A stretch of 64,000 nt of DNA. It comes from Actinomycetospora termitidis. GTDB taxonomy: Bacteria; Actinomycetota; Actinomycetes; Mycobacteriales; Pseudonocardiaceae. Below the pieces are notes generated by a model that was not told the DNA's origin, did no database searches, and was given only the letters and a program-made list of their open reading frames with translations. Numbering within the stretch: the first letter of the stretch is position 1; each line of letters opens with the position of its first letter. This document shows positions 26,007-34,416 of the stretch, in pieces. Position numbers and translations under genes: made by a program. Where the stretch lies: the NCBI RefSeq assembly GCF_030286555.1, contig NZ_JASVWF010000003.1:918267-982266 (forward strand), written 5' to 3'.

Positions 26007-26222
26007 CGCGAGTTGCGGCGCGCACACGGTCGGTGGAGGTCGCCTTCCGCCACTCGCGCGTTGCGGCACGCAATGCCGCGTCGAGCCCGGACACGAGGGC
26101 ACGCCGTGTGCGCCGCGCAACGCACCCACGAGCGCTGACCGGTGCCCTCGACCGTGTGCGCGATGCACCGCGGCCTCGGACCGCGGTCCGGCGGCCGCCC
26201 CGTGTGCATGACGCAACGCCGC
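26007..26222. repeat. array of five 24-bp elements at exact 48-bp spacing
   Basis: The 351-bp spacer 26006-26356 contains five related 24-bp elements starting at 26007, 26055, 26103, 26151 and 26199. The core reads GTTGCG-N4-GCACACGG. The first two lie on the plus strand, the last three on the minus strand. Between them are 24-bp unrelated segments, except that CGAGGGCAC (26094-26102) and GTGCCCTCG (26142-26150) form a mirror pair. No gene or good promoter is evident in the spacer. It follows a DUF4442 gene and precedes eccB, so it could be terminator-derived repeats or a protein-binding array. Confidence 0.75.
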
Positions 26223-26356
26223 GCCGGCGCGAGCCGACGTCATCGACCACCCGCGCGACGCGTCCCGGTCGTCGGTGCTCACGGACGGCTCCCGTCGCGG
26301 TCGCCGTGCCCGTTCCGGGCCCACCGGGCCCGGCGCCGTGCCACGATCACCGGGCC

Positions 26357-27778
26357 ATGACCCCGCCGCCCGAGCCCACCGGACGTCGCGCGGCGACCGC
26401 GGGTCAGGTGGTCGCGGCCCGGTTCTCCGCCCGCCGGCTCGCGTCCGCGCTGGTGCGGCGCGACCCGGCGCCGACCGTCGACCCGCTGCGGTCGCAGTCC
26501 CGGGCGACGATCGCGGGCGTGCTGCTCGCGGCGCTCGGGCTCGGGGCGGCGGCCGTGGTCGGTGCGGTGCACCGGCCGGCCGACTGGCGGACGTCCGCGA
26601 TCGTCGTCGGGGAGCGGACCGGCGCGCTCGCCGTCGTGACCCGGGGTGACCCGCCCGCGTTGATCGGCGTCCCGAACCTCGCCTCGGCCCGGCTGGCCGC
26701 GGCCGCCGTCGCGGGCGGACCCGCGCCCGGCGACCCGGTGGAGATCGCCGACGACGTGCTCGCCGGAGCCCCGCGCGCCCGACCGGTGGGGATCGTCGAC
26801 GCCCCCGCCCCGCCGCCGCCCGACCTGCCCGGACCCGCGGTCTGGTCGGTCTGCGACACGACCGCCCCCGACCCGGCGCTCGGTGCCGCCCGCCCGCGCA
26901 CCACCACGACGGTGATCGGGGCCGCGCGGCCGCCGGGGCGTCCACCGGCGTCGCGCGAGGCCCTCGTCGTCGTGGACCGGGCCGGCCAGAACTGGCTGGT
27001 GGCGGGCGGCACCCGGGCCCGGCTCGACGTCACCCGCCCGGCCGTCGTGGAGGCACTCGGGCTGGGAGGTCTGCTGCCCCGACCGGCGAGCAGCGGCTTC
27101 CTCGCCGCCCTGCCCGAGGCGCCGCCGATCACCCCGCCGACGATCGCCCGGCGCGGGGCGCCGGTCCCGGTGGAGCTCGCGGGTGAACGGGCGGGCGGGG
27201 TGGTCCGCGTCGCCGGTGCCGGGAACGCCGACACCTACCTGCTGGTGCTGACCGACGGCGTCCAGGTCGTCCCGGAACTGCTCGCCCGGCTGATCCGCCT
27301 CGACGACCCGGCACTGGCCGGCGTGCCGATCCCCACCGTCGCCCCCGCGCAGGTCGCGAACGCCCCGGTGTCCCGCGCCGTCGACGTGAGCGCCTTCCCC
27401 GACCCCGCGCCGGTGCCGCTCCCGCCCGACCGGGCGCCCTCCGCGTGCGCGGACCGCACGGCGGCGCCCGGAGCGCCCGTCACGGTCTCCGTCGCGGTCG
27501 ACGCCCTGCCGCCGGGTGTCGCGCTGCGCCAGGCCGACGGCTCCGGGGACCGGGTCGACCGCGCCGTGCTGCCGGGCACCGGCGCGACCGTGCGGGAGGA
27601 GGACGGGGCCCTGGTGGTGGTGTCGGCGACCGGCACGGTGCACGGCGTGCCGGATGCGGCCACCGCCGAGGCGCTCGGCCTGGGCCGGACGTTCTCGCCC
27701 GCGCCGCGCGCGGTCATCGGGCTCCTGCCGACCGGCGCGCCGCTCTCGGTCGAGGCCGCCACCCGCCCGCTGGGCTGA
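26357..27778 (+). CDS. eccB: type VII secretion protein EccB, orphan copy
   Basis: Predicted 473-residue EccB-like protein. The N-terminus shows the hallmark QVVAARFSARRLASALVRRDP followed by one transmembrane helix (about 55-73); most of the protein is outside the membrane, with repeated ligand-binding-like strands. In ESX systems EccB caps the membrane complex with EccC, EccD and EccE. Here no eccC, eccD, mycP or WXG100 gene lies within 25 kb on either side, so it is an orphan or a solitary paralogue. ATG 26357 follows a gap holding the 48-bp array. Its stop abuts that of the convergent kinase at 27779. Confidence 0.88.
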   Translation: MTPPPEPTGRRAATAGQVVAARFSARRLASALVRRDPAPTVDPLRSQSRATIAGVLLAALGLGAAAVVGAVHRPADWRTSAIVVGERTGALAVVTRGDPPALIGVPNLASARLAAAAVAGGPAPGDPVEIADDVLAGAPRARPVGIVDAPAPPPPDLPGPAVWSVCDTTAPDPALGAARPRTTTTVIGAARPPGRPPASREALVVVDRAGQNWLVAGGTRARLDVTRPAVVEALGLGGLLPRPASSGFLAALPEAPPITPPTIARRGAPVPVELAGERAGGVVRVAGAGNADTYLLVLTDGVQVVPELLARLIRLDDPALAGVPIPTVAPAQVANAPVSRAVDVSAFPDPAPVPLPPDRAPSACADRTAAPGAPVTVSVAVDALPPGVALRQADGSGDRVDRAVLPGTGATVREEDGALVVVSATGTVHGVPDAATAEALGLGRTFSPAPRAVIGLLPTGAPLSVEAATRPLG

Positions 27779-29356
27779 TCAGGGCCCGGCGGCCGCGACC
27801 ATCCTCGGCGCCGGGGGCACGGTCTCGGTGTCGCTCGAGGTCGGGGGCGTCTCCGAGCGACCCGTCGGGGTCTCGACCGTCGGGGCCTGCGTCGGTGGAA
27901 CCACCGGTGCGGCCGGCGGGACCGCCGGGGCCACCGGGGCCACCGGCGTCGGGGTGGGCGTGGTGGTGCGGACGCGGGTCCGCGTGACGGTGGCCCGCGG
28001 CCTCGTCGACTCGACCGGCTCCGCCACGCGCGTCGTGGTCGTGGGGGCGATCGCCGCGGGGACCGGGAGGGCCGGCACCGAGGTCGGCACCGGCGGCGGC
28101 AAGGGGGTGGCCCGCGCCCCCGACACCAGCGTGTAGGCCAGCGCGGAACCCGCCACCAGGACCGCCGCGAGCGCGATGCCCGCGGCGACGAGCAGGCCAC
28201 GGCGCGCCGGACGGGCCGGTGTGGCCGCCGCGCCGGTGGGCACGTCCTCGGCGGCGGGCAGCGGCGCGAGGGCGGCCGGGGCGACGGACGCATGGCTGGC
28301 CGGCCCGGCGGCGGTGGGCACCGCGCCGGTCGGTGCCGCCATGAGGGCCGGCGAGAGCACCGTCTCCGCGTCGAGGCCGATCTCCCGCGAGACCGTGCGC
28401 ATCGCGGCGAGCACCTCGTCGGCGTCCGGGCGGGCCCCCGGCTCGTCGGCGGTCATCGCGACCAGCAGGGTGCGCAGCGAGTCCGGGAGCTGCGCGGGCA
28501 CCGCCGGGCGGCGGTGCAGCCGGGCGACCGCGGCCTCGAGCGCGTTGCCCGGGTACTCGCGGCGGCCGGTGAGGCACTCGATGAGCACGAGGCCGAGCGC
28601 GTACACGTCGACGGCGGGGGTGACCGCCTCGCCGCGCACCTGCTCGGGGCTCAGGTAGGAGGCGGTGCCGATCACCATGCCCGCCGCGGTCACCGGGGCG
28701 GCGTCGCGGACGGCCGCGATGCCGAAGTCGGACAGGTGGGCCCGGCCCTCCGCGTCGAGCAGGACGTTGCCCGGCTTGACGTCGCGGTGGACCACGCCGC
28801 GCCGGTGTACGTAGCCGAGGGCGTCCGCGAGCGCGGACCCCAGGGCCACCACGTCACCCAGGGGCAGGGGGCCCCGGCGGATGCGCTGGGCGAGGGTGTC
28901 GCCCTCGATGAGCTGCATGACGAAGTAGGCGCGCCCGCGGTCGTCGCCGACGTCGTAGACCGTGACGAGACCCGGGTGCGAGAGCGCCGCCAGGGTGAGC
29001 ACCTCGCGGCGGTTGCGGGCGTCCGAACCCTCCTCGAGGTCGCCGACGAGCTCGGCCGGCGGCGCCACGGCCCGCGGGGCCCCGCCGCTGCCCGGCCCGT
29101 AGCGCGCACTCTCGGCGGCATCGGGGTCCTCCGCCGGCGCGTCGGGCGCGGGGGCCTCGTCGGCGGCCGCCCCGGCCTCGGCGTTCGCCGCCGCGACCAC
29201 CTCGCCGCCGCTGCCGAACATCTTGATCGCGACGTCCCGGCCGAGGAGCTCGTCGCGGGCCCGGTAGACGTCGGCCGCGCCGCCGCGACCGATCAGGTCG
29301 CCGACCGTGTAGCGCCCGCCGACCGTGGTGGGCGGCCCGGCATCGGTCGTGCTCAC
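27779..29356 (-). CDS. membrane Ser/Thr protein kinase, PASTA-less
   Basis: Predicted 525-residue receptor-like kinase. The N-terminal domain has the P-loop GRGGAADVY (23-31), catalytic Lys45 (VAIK), HRDVKPGN (Asp192) and DFG (210-212), with the APE-like YLSPEQVRGE loop, so it should be active. Between Lys45 and helix C lies an unusual insert of about 62 residues (49-111), Ala/Asp/Pro-rich and acidic, not found in PknB. One transmembrane helix (about 387-411) leads to a Pro/Thr/Val-rich extracytoplasmic tail with no PASTA repeats. GTG 29356 is preferred; a TTG at 29473 would add a Gly-rich stretch. Its 3' end abuts eccB. Confidence 0.87.
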   Translation of the reverse strand: MSTTDAGPPTTVGGRYTVGDLIGRGGAADVYRARDELLGRDVAIKMFGSGGEVVAAANAEAGAAADEAPAPDAPAEDPDAAESARYGPGSGGAPRAVAPPAELVGDLEEGSDARNRREVLTLAALSHPGLVTVYDVGDDRGRAYFVMQLIEGDTLAQRIRRGPLPLGDVVALGSALADALGYVHRRGVVHRDVKPGNVLLDAEGRAHLSDFGIAAVRDAAPVTAAGMVIGTASYLSPEQVRGEAVTPAVDVYALGLVLIECLTGRREYPGNALEAAVARLHRRPAVPAQLPDSLRTLLVAMTADEPGARPDADEVLAAMRTVSREIGLDAETVLSPALMAAPTGAVPTAAGPASHASVAPAALAPLPAAEDVPTGAAATPARPARRGLLVAAGIALAAVLVAGSALAYTLVSGARATPLPPPVPTSVPALPVPAAIAPTTTTRVAEPVESTRPRATVTRTRVRTTTPTPTPVAPVAPAVPPAAPVVPPTQAPTVETPTGRSETPPTSSDTETVPPAPRMVAAAGP

Positions 29357-29602
29357 CGCGCCACCCCCTCCGCCTCCGGCACCGGGCCGACGGCCCGCCT
29401 GCGATTCTCCCCCAGGGGAGGACACCGTGCGCACGGTTCGCACGGTGCCCGTCCCGGGTTCATTCCTGGTCAACGACGACGTCGGGTCGGCGACGCGCGC
29501 CGTTACGGACCCGTGAGCAGGGGTGTCCCGATCGTGACGGAGCGGAGGCCCCCGCTGCGCCGACCGCCCGGTAGTGCGCCGCCGACGGGCGTGTCGGCCC
29601 CG

Positions 29603-32047
29603 TCAGGCCAGCGTGGAGAGCACCGCGGGCAACGCCCCGGGGTGGACCACGTCGAGCGAGCGCGTGGCCCGGGTCAGGGCGACGTACAGATCGTTGAGCC
29701 CCCGCGGCGACTCGGCGACCAGGCCCTCCGGATCGGCCAGGACGACCGCGTCGAACTCCAGGCCCTTCGCGTCGGACACCGTGGAGACCACCACGGCCAC
29801 CTCGAGGTCGGAGCCGCCGCGCTCGTCGGCGGCGTCCTCACCGAGGAGCCCGTCGGCGCGCAACCGCTCCGCCAGCGCCGCGACCCGGGTCCCCGGGGCC
29901 AGCACGGCGACGCGGCCGTTGCCCTCGGCGTCGACCACCTCGTCGACCGCGGCCCGCGTCGTCGTCGCGACCTGGTGGACGAGGGCCTCGACGTCGTCGG
30001 CCGGCACCCCGACCGCCCGCGGCGGGACACCCGACTCGCGCACCGACTCCGGCGGGGTCTGCCCCGGGTCGATGACCGCCAGGACCTCGGCGGCGACCGC
30101 CGCGATCTCGGCGGGGGTGCGGTAGTTGACGGTCAGCGCCTCGCGGCGCCAGCGTGCGGCCACGTAGGGCGAGAGGACGGAGTGCCAGGACGAGGCACCG
30201 TCGCGCGCCCCGGTCTGGGCGACGTCGCCGACCAGGGTCATCGAGCGGCTCGGGCAGCGGCGCATCAGGACGCGCCACGCCATCGGCGAGAGCTCCTGCG
30301 CCTCGTCGACGATCACGTGCCCGAAGGTCCAGGTCCGGTCCTCGGCGGCGCGTTCGGCGGCGCTGGCCCAGCTGCCCTCGCTGCTCCGGTCGGCGAGCAC
30401 GGAGGCGTCGACGACGTCGGTGGGCCGCAGCAGCTCCGGGTCCCAGTCCTCCTCCATCGCGAGGATCTCCAGCACTCCGGCGGCGTAGGCCTCGTCCGCC
30501 TCCCGCTTGCGCTCGGCGCGCTCGCGCTCGGCGGTGTCGTCCTCGCCGAGCAGCTCCGCGGCCTCGTCGAGCAGCACCGCGTCGGCCGGGGTCCACCACT
30601 GCGGGTCGAGCGGGTGCCGCGGGCCGGTGTCGCGGTGCAGCAGGTCCCGGTCGGCGTCGGACCAGCCGCGCGTGGCCGCCGTGATCCGCTTCCGGTCGGT
30701 GTAGAGGTCGGCCAGCAGCTGCGGCGGGGTGAGCGTCGGCCAGAACCCGTCGAGGGCGGCGATCAGGTCGGCGTCCTCGCGCATCGTCTGCCGGATGTCG
30801 GCGAGGTCGCCGCGGTCGAGCAGCCGCAGGTCCGAGTCCGGGACCTCGGGGTGCGAACCCTGGGCGCTGATCCGGTCCCGCTCCCGGCGCGCGAGCAGGT
30901 CGATCGCCTCGCGGACGAAGGTGCGCTTCGCGTCGTTGTGCGGCCGCCGGGTGCGGCGGGCCCGGGTGCGGGCCTGGGCGACGAGGTCCCGGTCGATCTC
31001 GACCGGCTCGCCGTCGACCACGAGACGGACCGGCCGGCGGGGCAGCTCCTGGCGGTCCCGGACGGCGGCGGCGAGCACCTTGGACAGGTCCTCGGCGCCC
31101 TTGCGGGCGGCGCGCTCCGGCGCCTCGTGCCCGCGCGCGGCCAGCCCGGGGTAGAGCTCGCCGACGGTCTGCAGGAGCACCGACGTCTCCCCGAGCGACG
31201 GCAGGACCTGCTCGATGTAGCGCAGGAAGGTCGGGTTCGGCCCGACCACCAGGACGCCGCGCTTCGCGAGTTGGCGGCGGTGCGTGTAGAGCAGGTACGC
31301 GGCCCGGTGCAGCGCGACCGCCGTCTTGCCGGTGCCCGGCCCGCCCTCGACGACGAGCACGCCGTTCACCCCCGAGCGGATGATCCGGTCCTGCTCGGAC
31401 TGGATCGTCGCGACGATGTCGCCCATCCGACCGGTGCGCCCGGCGCCGAGCGCGGCGAGCAGGGTCGCCTCGCCCGTGAGGCCCTGCCGCTGGTGGCCCC
31501 GCGACGCGGCCGCGGCCGCCTCGCGCAGGTCGAGGATCTCGTCGTCGACCGCGAGCACCCTGCGGCTGCGGGTGCGCAGGTGGCGACGACGGCGGATGCC
31601 GTCCGGGTTCGCGGCCGTCGCGGTGTAGTACGGCCGGGCGACCGGGGCCCGCCAGTCGATGAGCAGCGGCTCGTAGTCGTGGTCCTCGTCGAGGAGCCCG
31701 AGCCGGCCGATGTAGACCGTCTCCTGGTCGAATCCCGGCGTCTCGGGGTCCGCGTCGCCCGTCAACGCCTCCGGCTCGACGTCGAGCCGCCCGAAGCACA
31801 GGCCCTCCTCCACCGCCGAGAGCGTGGCGAGCTGCTCGGAGTACATCGCGGCCGCCGCGTCGCGCTCCGAGACCGCCTGCGGCGTCCCGGTGGTCTCGTC
31901 GCGCAGCACGCGGGCGAGCAGCTCCGCGGTCTCCTGGCGACGGACGTCGAGGCGCCCGTAGAGCATCGAGACGTAGGGCTGTTCGGCGGCGACCGGATCC
32001 GGGTCCGGTTCGACCTCCGGCGCGGCGGGGGACGCGGGGTGCGACAA
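29603..32047 (-). CDS. helD: HelD-like RNA polymerase recycling ATPase (UvrD/Rep superfamily)
   Basis: Predicted 814-residue SF1 helicase-like ATPase. HelD proteins bind RNA polymerase, remove nucleic acid from stalled complexes and in actinobacteria can protect against rifamycins. The N-terminal IDWRAPVARPYY (130-141), Walker A GGPGTGKTA (235-243), VIVDEAQELSP (Walker B) and the C-terminal VVSTVSDAKGLEFD and YVALTRATR motifs are all present. No standard start precedes it; the TTG at 32047 was chosen because AAGG sits 6 nt upstream. A TATCCT element about 60 nt upstream could be its -10 box. Confidence 0.88.
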   Translation of the reverse strand: MSHPASPAAPEVEPDPDPVAAEQPYVSMLYGRLDVRRQETAELLARVLRDETTGTPQAVSERDAAAAMYSEQLATLSAVEEGLCFGRLDVEPEALTGDADPETPGFDQETVYIGRLGLLDEDHDYEPLLIDWRAPVARPYYTATAANPDGIRRRRHLRTRSRRVLAVDDEILDLREAAAAASRGHQRQGLTGEATLLAALGAGRTGRMGDIVATIQSEQDRIIRSGVNGVLVVEGGPGTGKTAVALHRAAYLLYTHRRQLAKRGVLVVGPNPTFLRYIEQVLPSLGETSVLLQTVGELYPGLAARGHEAPERAARKGAEDLSKVLAAAVRDRQELPRRPVRLVVDGEPVEIDRDLVAQARTRARRTRRPHNDAKRTFVREAIDLLARRERDRISAQGSHPEVPDSDLRLLDRGDLADIRQTMREDADLIAALDGFWPTLTPPQLLADLYTDRKRITAATRGWSDADRDLLHRDTGPRHPLDPQWWTPADAVLLDEAAELLGEDDTAERERAERKREADEAYAAGVLEILAMEEDWDPELLRPTDVVDASVLADRSSEGSWASAAERAAEDRTWTFGHVIVDEAQELSPMAWRVLMRRCPSRSMTLVGDVAQTGARDGASSWHSVLSPYVAARWRREALTVNYRTPAEIAAVAAEVLAVIDPGQTPPESVRESGVPPRAVGVPADDVEALVHQVATTTRAAVDEVVDAEGNGRVAVLAPGTRVAALAERLRADGLLGEDAADERGGSDLEVAVVVSTVSDAKGLEFDAVVLADPEGLVAESPRGLNDLYVALTRATRSLDVVHPGALPAVLSTLA

Positions 32048-32151
32048 GGACGACCTTCGTTCGCGCTCGTGTTCGGCGATGACGGACCATCGAGGATAGC
32101 CGTCGCGCGTGACGGGACCGGTGTCCTCGGCGGGCTCCGGCGTCCGGCCCC

Positions 32152-32193
32152 GGGACTCGGGCCCCGGGACTCGGGCCCCGGGACTCAGGCCCC
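32152..32193. repeat. three tandem 14-bp repeats at the end of the MBL gene
   Basis: Three copies of GGGACTCGGGCCCC run from 32152 to 32193; the third has CAG for CGG. That base change supplies the stop codon of the MBL gene (32185-32187, minus strand). The repeat is GC-palindromic and may form a structure, acting as part of a terminator before helD. Confidence 0.7.
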
Positions 32194-33216
32194 GGGCACC
32201 TCGTGCCGGTGCACCCCGGCCTCGTCGGCGACCCGGGTGACCCGCCCCTGCGCGGCGAGGACCTCGAGGTGGGCGTCGGTCTCGAGGATCGCGAGCACCT
32301 GGTGGAACGGCTCCAGGTCGACCAGCTTGGACTCCCGGCGGGTCCACGTGATCGCGCCGGCGACTTCCGCGGCCGAGGACGTCCCGTCCTGCACCGCTCG
32401 CTCGATGGTGTCCAGCCGGGCCGCGTGGTGGTCGAGCAGCTCGTCGACCCGGGCGTGCACGCTGGGCGCGACCGGCCCGTGCGCCGGGAGCAGGCGACGG
32501 TCCGGGCGCTCGCGCAGCCGGGCCAGCGAGGTGAGGAACCGCTGCAACGCCCCGGGACGCGGCGCCGGCTCGAAGCCGATCGAGGGCGTGATGTGCGGCA
32601 GCACGTGGTCCCCGGCGAAGAGCACGTCGTCGGCCTCGAACACCAGGTGTCCGCGGGTGTGCCCCGGGGTCTCCAGCGCGGTCAGGACGGTGTCGCCGAC
32701 CGCGATCTCCTCGGCGTCGACGATCCAGTGGTCGGGGGCCGCGTAGTCCACGTACTCCTCGTCGGCGGTGCCCCCGGGTCCACCGGCGACCAGGTCGGCC
32801 AGCGCCGCGGCCCCCGCGGCGCGCAGTCCGGCGACCTGCGGCGCGAACGGGCCCGGCCGGCTCTCCATCGCCGCCATCGAGTCCTGCTCACCGGCGCCCA
32901 ACGCCACCGGCACGCCCAGCTCGCGGCGCAGCGCGACGGCCTGCGTGTAGTGGTCCCGGTGCATGTGCGTGACGAGGAAGCGCCGGATGTCGCCGAACCC
33001 GGCGCCGCGCCCGGCGAGCGCCTCGGCCAGCAGGTCGCGCGAGCGGCTCAGCGTCCAGCCGCCGTCGACGAGGGTCAGCCCGGGCCCGTCGTCGAGCACG
33101 TAGACGTTGACCGCACGCAGGGCGTCCGAGGGCAGCGGGAGGGGCACCCGCAGCACGCCCGGGGCGACGGGCTCGGGTTCGGGACGGCTCCAGGCGTGGC
33201 GGTCGGCGGTGCTCAT
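32185..33216 (-). CDS. metallo-beta-lactamase fold hydrolase
   Basis: Predicted 343-residue MBL-fold protein. The zinc-binding signature THMHRDH sits at about residues 87-93, with the later ETPGHTRGH, LFAGDHV and PAHGP motifs giving the remaining ligands. The C-terminal 100 residues form a helical winged domain like that in LACTB2/glyoxalase-II-type enzymes (LDTIERAVQDGTSSAAEVA). The substrate is unknown, probably a thioester, lactone or phosphodiester. ATG 33216 lies 4 bp after the stop of the PNPOx-like gene, making a two-gene operon. The stop is inside a 14-bp repeat. Confidence 0.87.
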   Translation of the reverse strand: MSTADRHAWSRPEPEPVAPGVLRVPLPLPSDALRAVNVYVLDDGPGLTLVDGGWTLSRSRDLLAEALAGRGAGFGDIRRFLVTHMHRDHYTQAVALRRELGVPVALGAGEQDSMAAMESRPGPFAPQVAGLRAAGAAALADLVAGGPGGTADEEYVDYAAPDHWIVDAEEIAVGDTVLTALETPGHTRGHLVFEADDVLFAGDHVLPHITPSIGFEPAPRPGALQRFLTSLARLRERPDRRLLPAHGPVAPSVHARVDELLDHHAARLDTIERAVQDGTSSAAEVAGAITWTRRESKLVDLEPFHQVLAILETDAHLEVLAAQGRVTRVADEAGVHRHEVPGA

Positions 33217-33220
33217 CCGA

Positions 33221-33958
33221 TCAGGATGCCGCGCCCGCTCCCTCGCGCTCGCCGGACGGGGCGGGCTCGTCGCCGAGGTCACTCTCGAGCCGCCGGCCCG
33301 GCAGCTCCGCGCCGGCGGCGTCCTCGGCCTCCTCGGCGCGACGCGCGGCCGCGGACCCGAAGAAGTCGCCGCCCTTGGGCGCGGCCGCGTCCGTGCCCCA
33401 GCGCCGGCGCCGGTCGGTGGGCACCATCCGCGGGATGTGCTTGCGGCAGTGGATGTAGGCCTCCTCGACCTCCACCACGACCCACAGCTCGGCCCGGCGC
33501 CCCGGGGCGGGGTCGACGGGCAGGTCGGGGTACTCGTCGCGCAGCTCCGCGTCCTCGACGACGCGCGCCGTCCCGTTCACGTGCAGGCCGATGAGGTCCT
33601 CGACGAAGTCGACCATGAGGATCCCGACGTGCGGGTTCTCGGCGATGTTGCCCAGGCTCGCCAGCACGCCGTTGCCGCGGTACTCCGGGTAGGCCACGTG
33701 CCGGTCGTCGAGGACCTCGACGAAGCCCTCGGGTCCAGCGCGCAGCGAGTTGTCGCACTCCCCGTGCCCGTCGGAGGTCGCGACGAACATCATGCTCATC
33801 CGCTGGACGAACTCGATCATCGTCGGGAGCAGACGGTCGCGGACCTGGTCGCCGTAGAAGCGCTCGGCCCGGTTCACGGTCCCGAGACGTTCCTGCAGCC
33901 GGTGCTCGCCACGTGAACCGGGGAGCAGGTCACGCGGATCCAGGGCAGCGTCGGTCAT
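33221..33958 (-). CDS. pyridoxamine 5'-phosphate oxidase-like flavin/F420-binding protein
   Basis: Predicted 245-residue protein with a split-barrel PNPOx-like domain. MSMMFVATSDGHGECDNSLRAGP, the HVAYPEYRGNGVLASLGNIAENPHVGIL segment and VNGTARVVED are typical of the FMN- or F420-binding group that has an extended N-terminal helix (GEHRLQERLGT). The C-terminal 40 residues are acidic and probably disordered. It likely binds FMN and acts as an oxidoreductase of unknown substrate. The ATG at 33958 heads the MBL operon. Confidence 0.82.
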   Translation of the reverse strand: MTDAALDPRDLLPGSRGEHRLQERLGTVNRAERFYGDQVRDRLLPTMIEFVQRMSMMFVATSDGHGECDNSLRAGPEGFVEVLDDRHVAYPEYRGNGVLASLGNIAENPHVGILMVDFVEDLIGLHVNGTARVVEDAELRDEYPDLPVDPAPGRRAELWVVVEVEEAYIHCRKHIPRMVPTDRRRRWGTDAAAPKGGDFFGSAAARRAEEAEDAAGAELPGRRLESDLGDEPAPSGEREGAGAAS

Positions 33959-34416
33959 GGTCCTCGTCTCGCGTCGGGGGTCGCGTGTCGGGGTGTGGAT
34001 CGCCTCGGCGGCGATGGTACGGACACCGACCATCGGCTCCGACCTGGGCGTCGGCGCACCGGAGGCCGTTCGGAGCAACTTGAGAGTGACGTGCATCACT
34101 CGCACGTCGACCGGTTCGTCGTGACCAGCGCGTCTCACGGCCGCGACCCCGCCGTGAGCAGCGAGAACGTGACCGTTTCGTGATCCGGACCCTCGCGCGC
34201 GTCCCCGCGCCCGCACGGTGGACCGACGCGGGGATCCCTACGGTGGTTCCCGGCAGGCTCCCCAGCGGCGCCGGCCCCGGACTCGAAGCGCCCACCTGTC
34301 CCGGCGAGCCCGGCCCCCCGAACCCGTGTGGGACAGGTGGACGCACCGCGACGACGCGGTACCGGCTCGCTCCCCCTCGACCGGGTCCCGCGCGCCACGA
34401 CCGAGGACATCCACGC
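33959..34416. other. 458-bp divergent spacer with one 11-bp-spaced direct repeat
   Basis: Spacer between the PNPOx-like gene (minus) and the polysaccharide-lyase-like gene (plus). It holds a GTGAC-N6-GTGATC box at 34169-34185 and no other recognised element. An open frame from 34180 could extend the downstream protein by 79 residues but its composition is Pro/Arg-rich and it lacks a ribosome site. It probably contains both promoters. Confidence 0.6.
34169..34185 (+). promoter_or_regulatory. GTGAC-N6-GTGATC direct repeat
   Basis: GTGAC at 34169 and GTGATC at 34180 are 11 bp apart. The same pattern occurs at 41303 and 49079, and on the minus strand at 20613. It lies about 230 bp before the secreted protein gene at 34417. 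Confidence 0.5.

Noticed and set aside
26357..29356. ESX/type VII secretion locus
   Set aside because: Only eccB is present; no eccC, eccD, eccE, mycP or WXG100 genes are found.
28292..32746. Giant plus-strand frame of 1484 codons opposite the kinase and helD
   Set aside because: Its translation is Arg/Gly/Val-rich without motifs, while the minus strand encodes complete kinase and HelD proteins.
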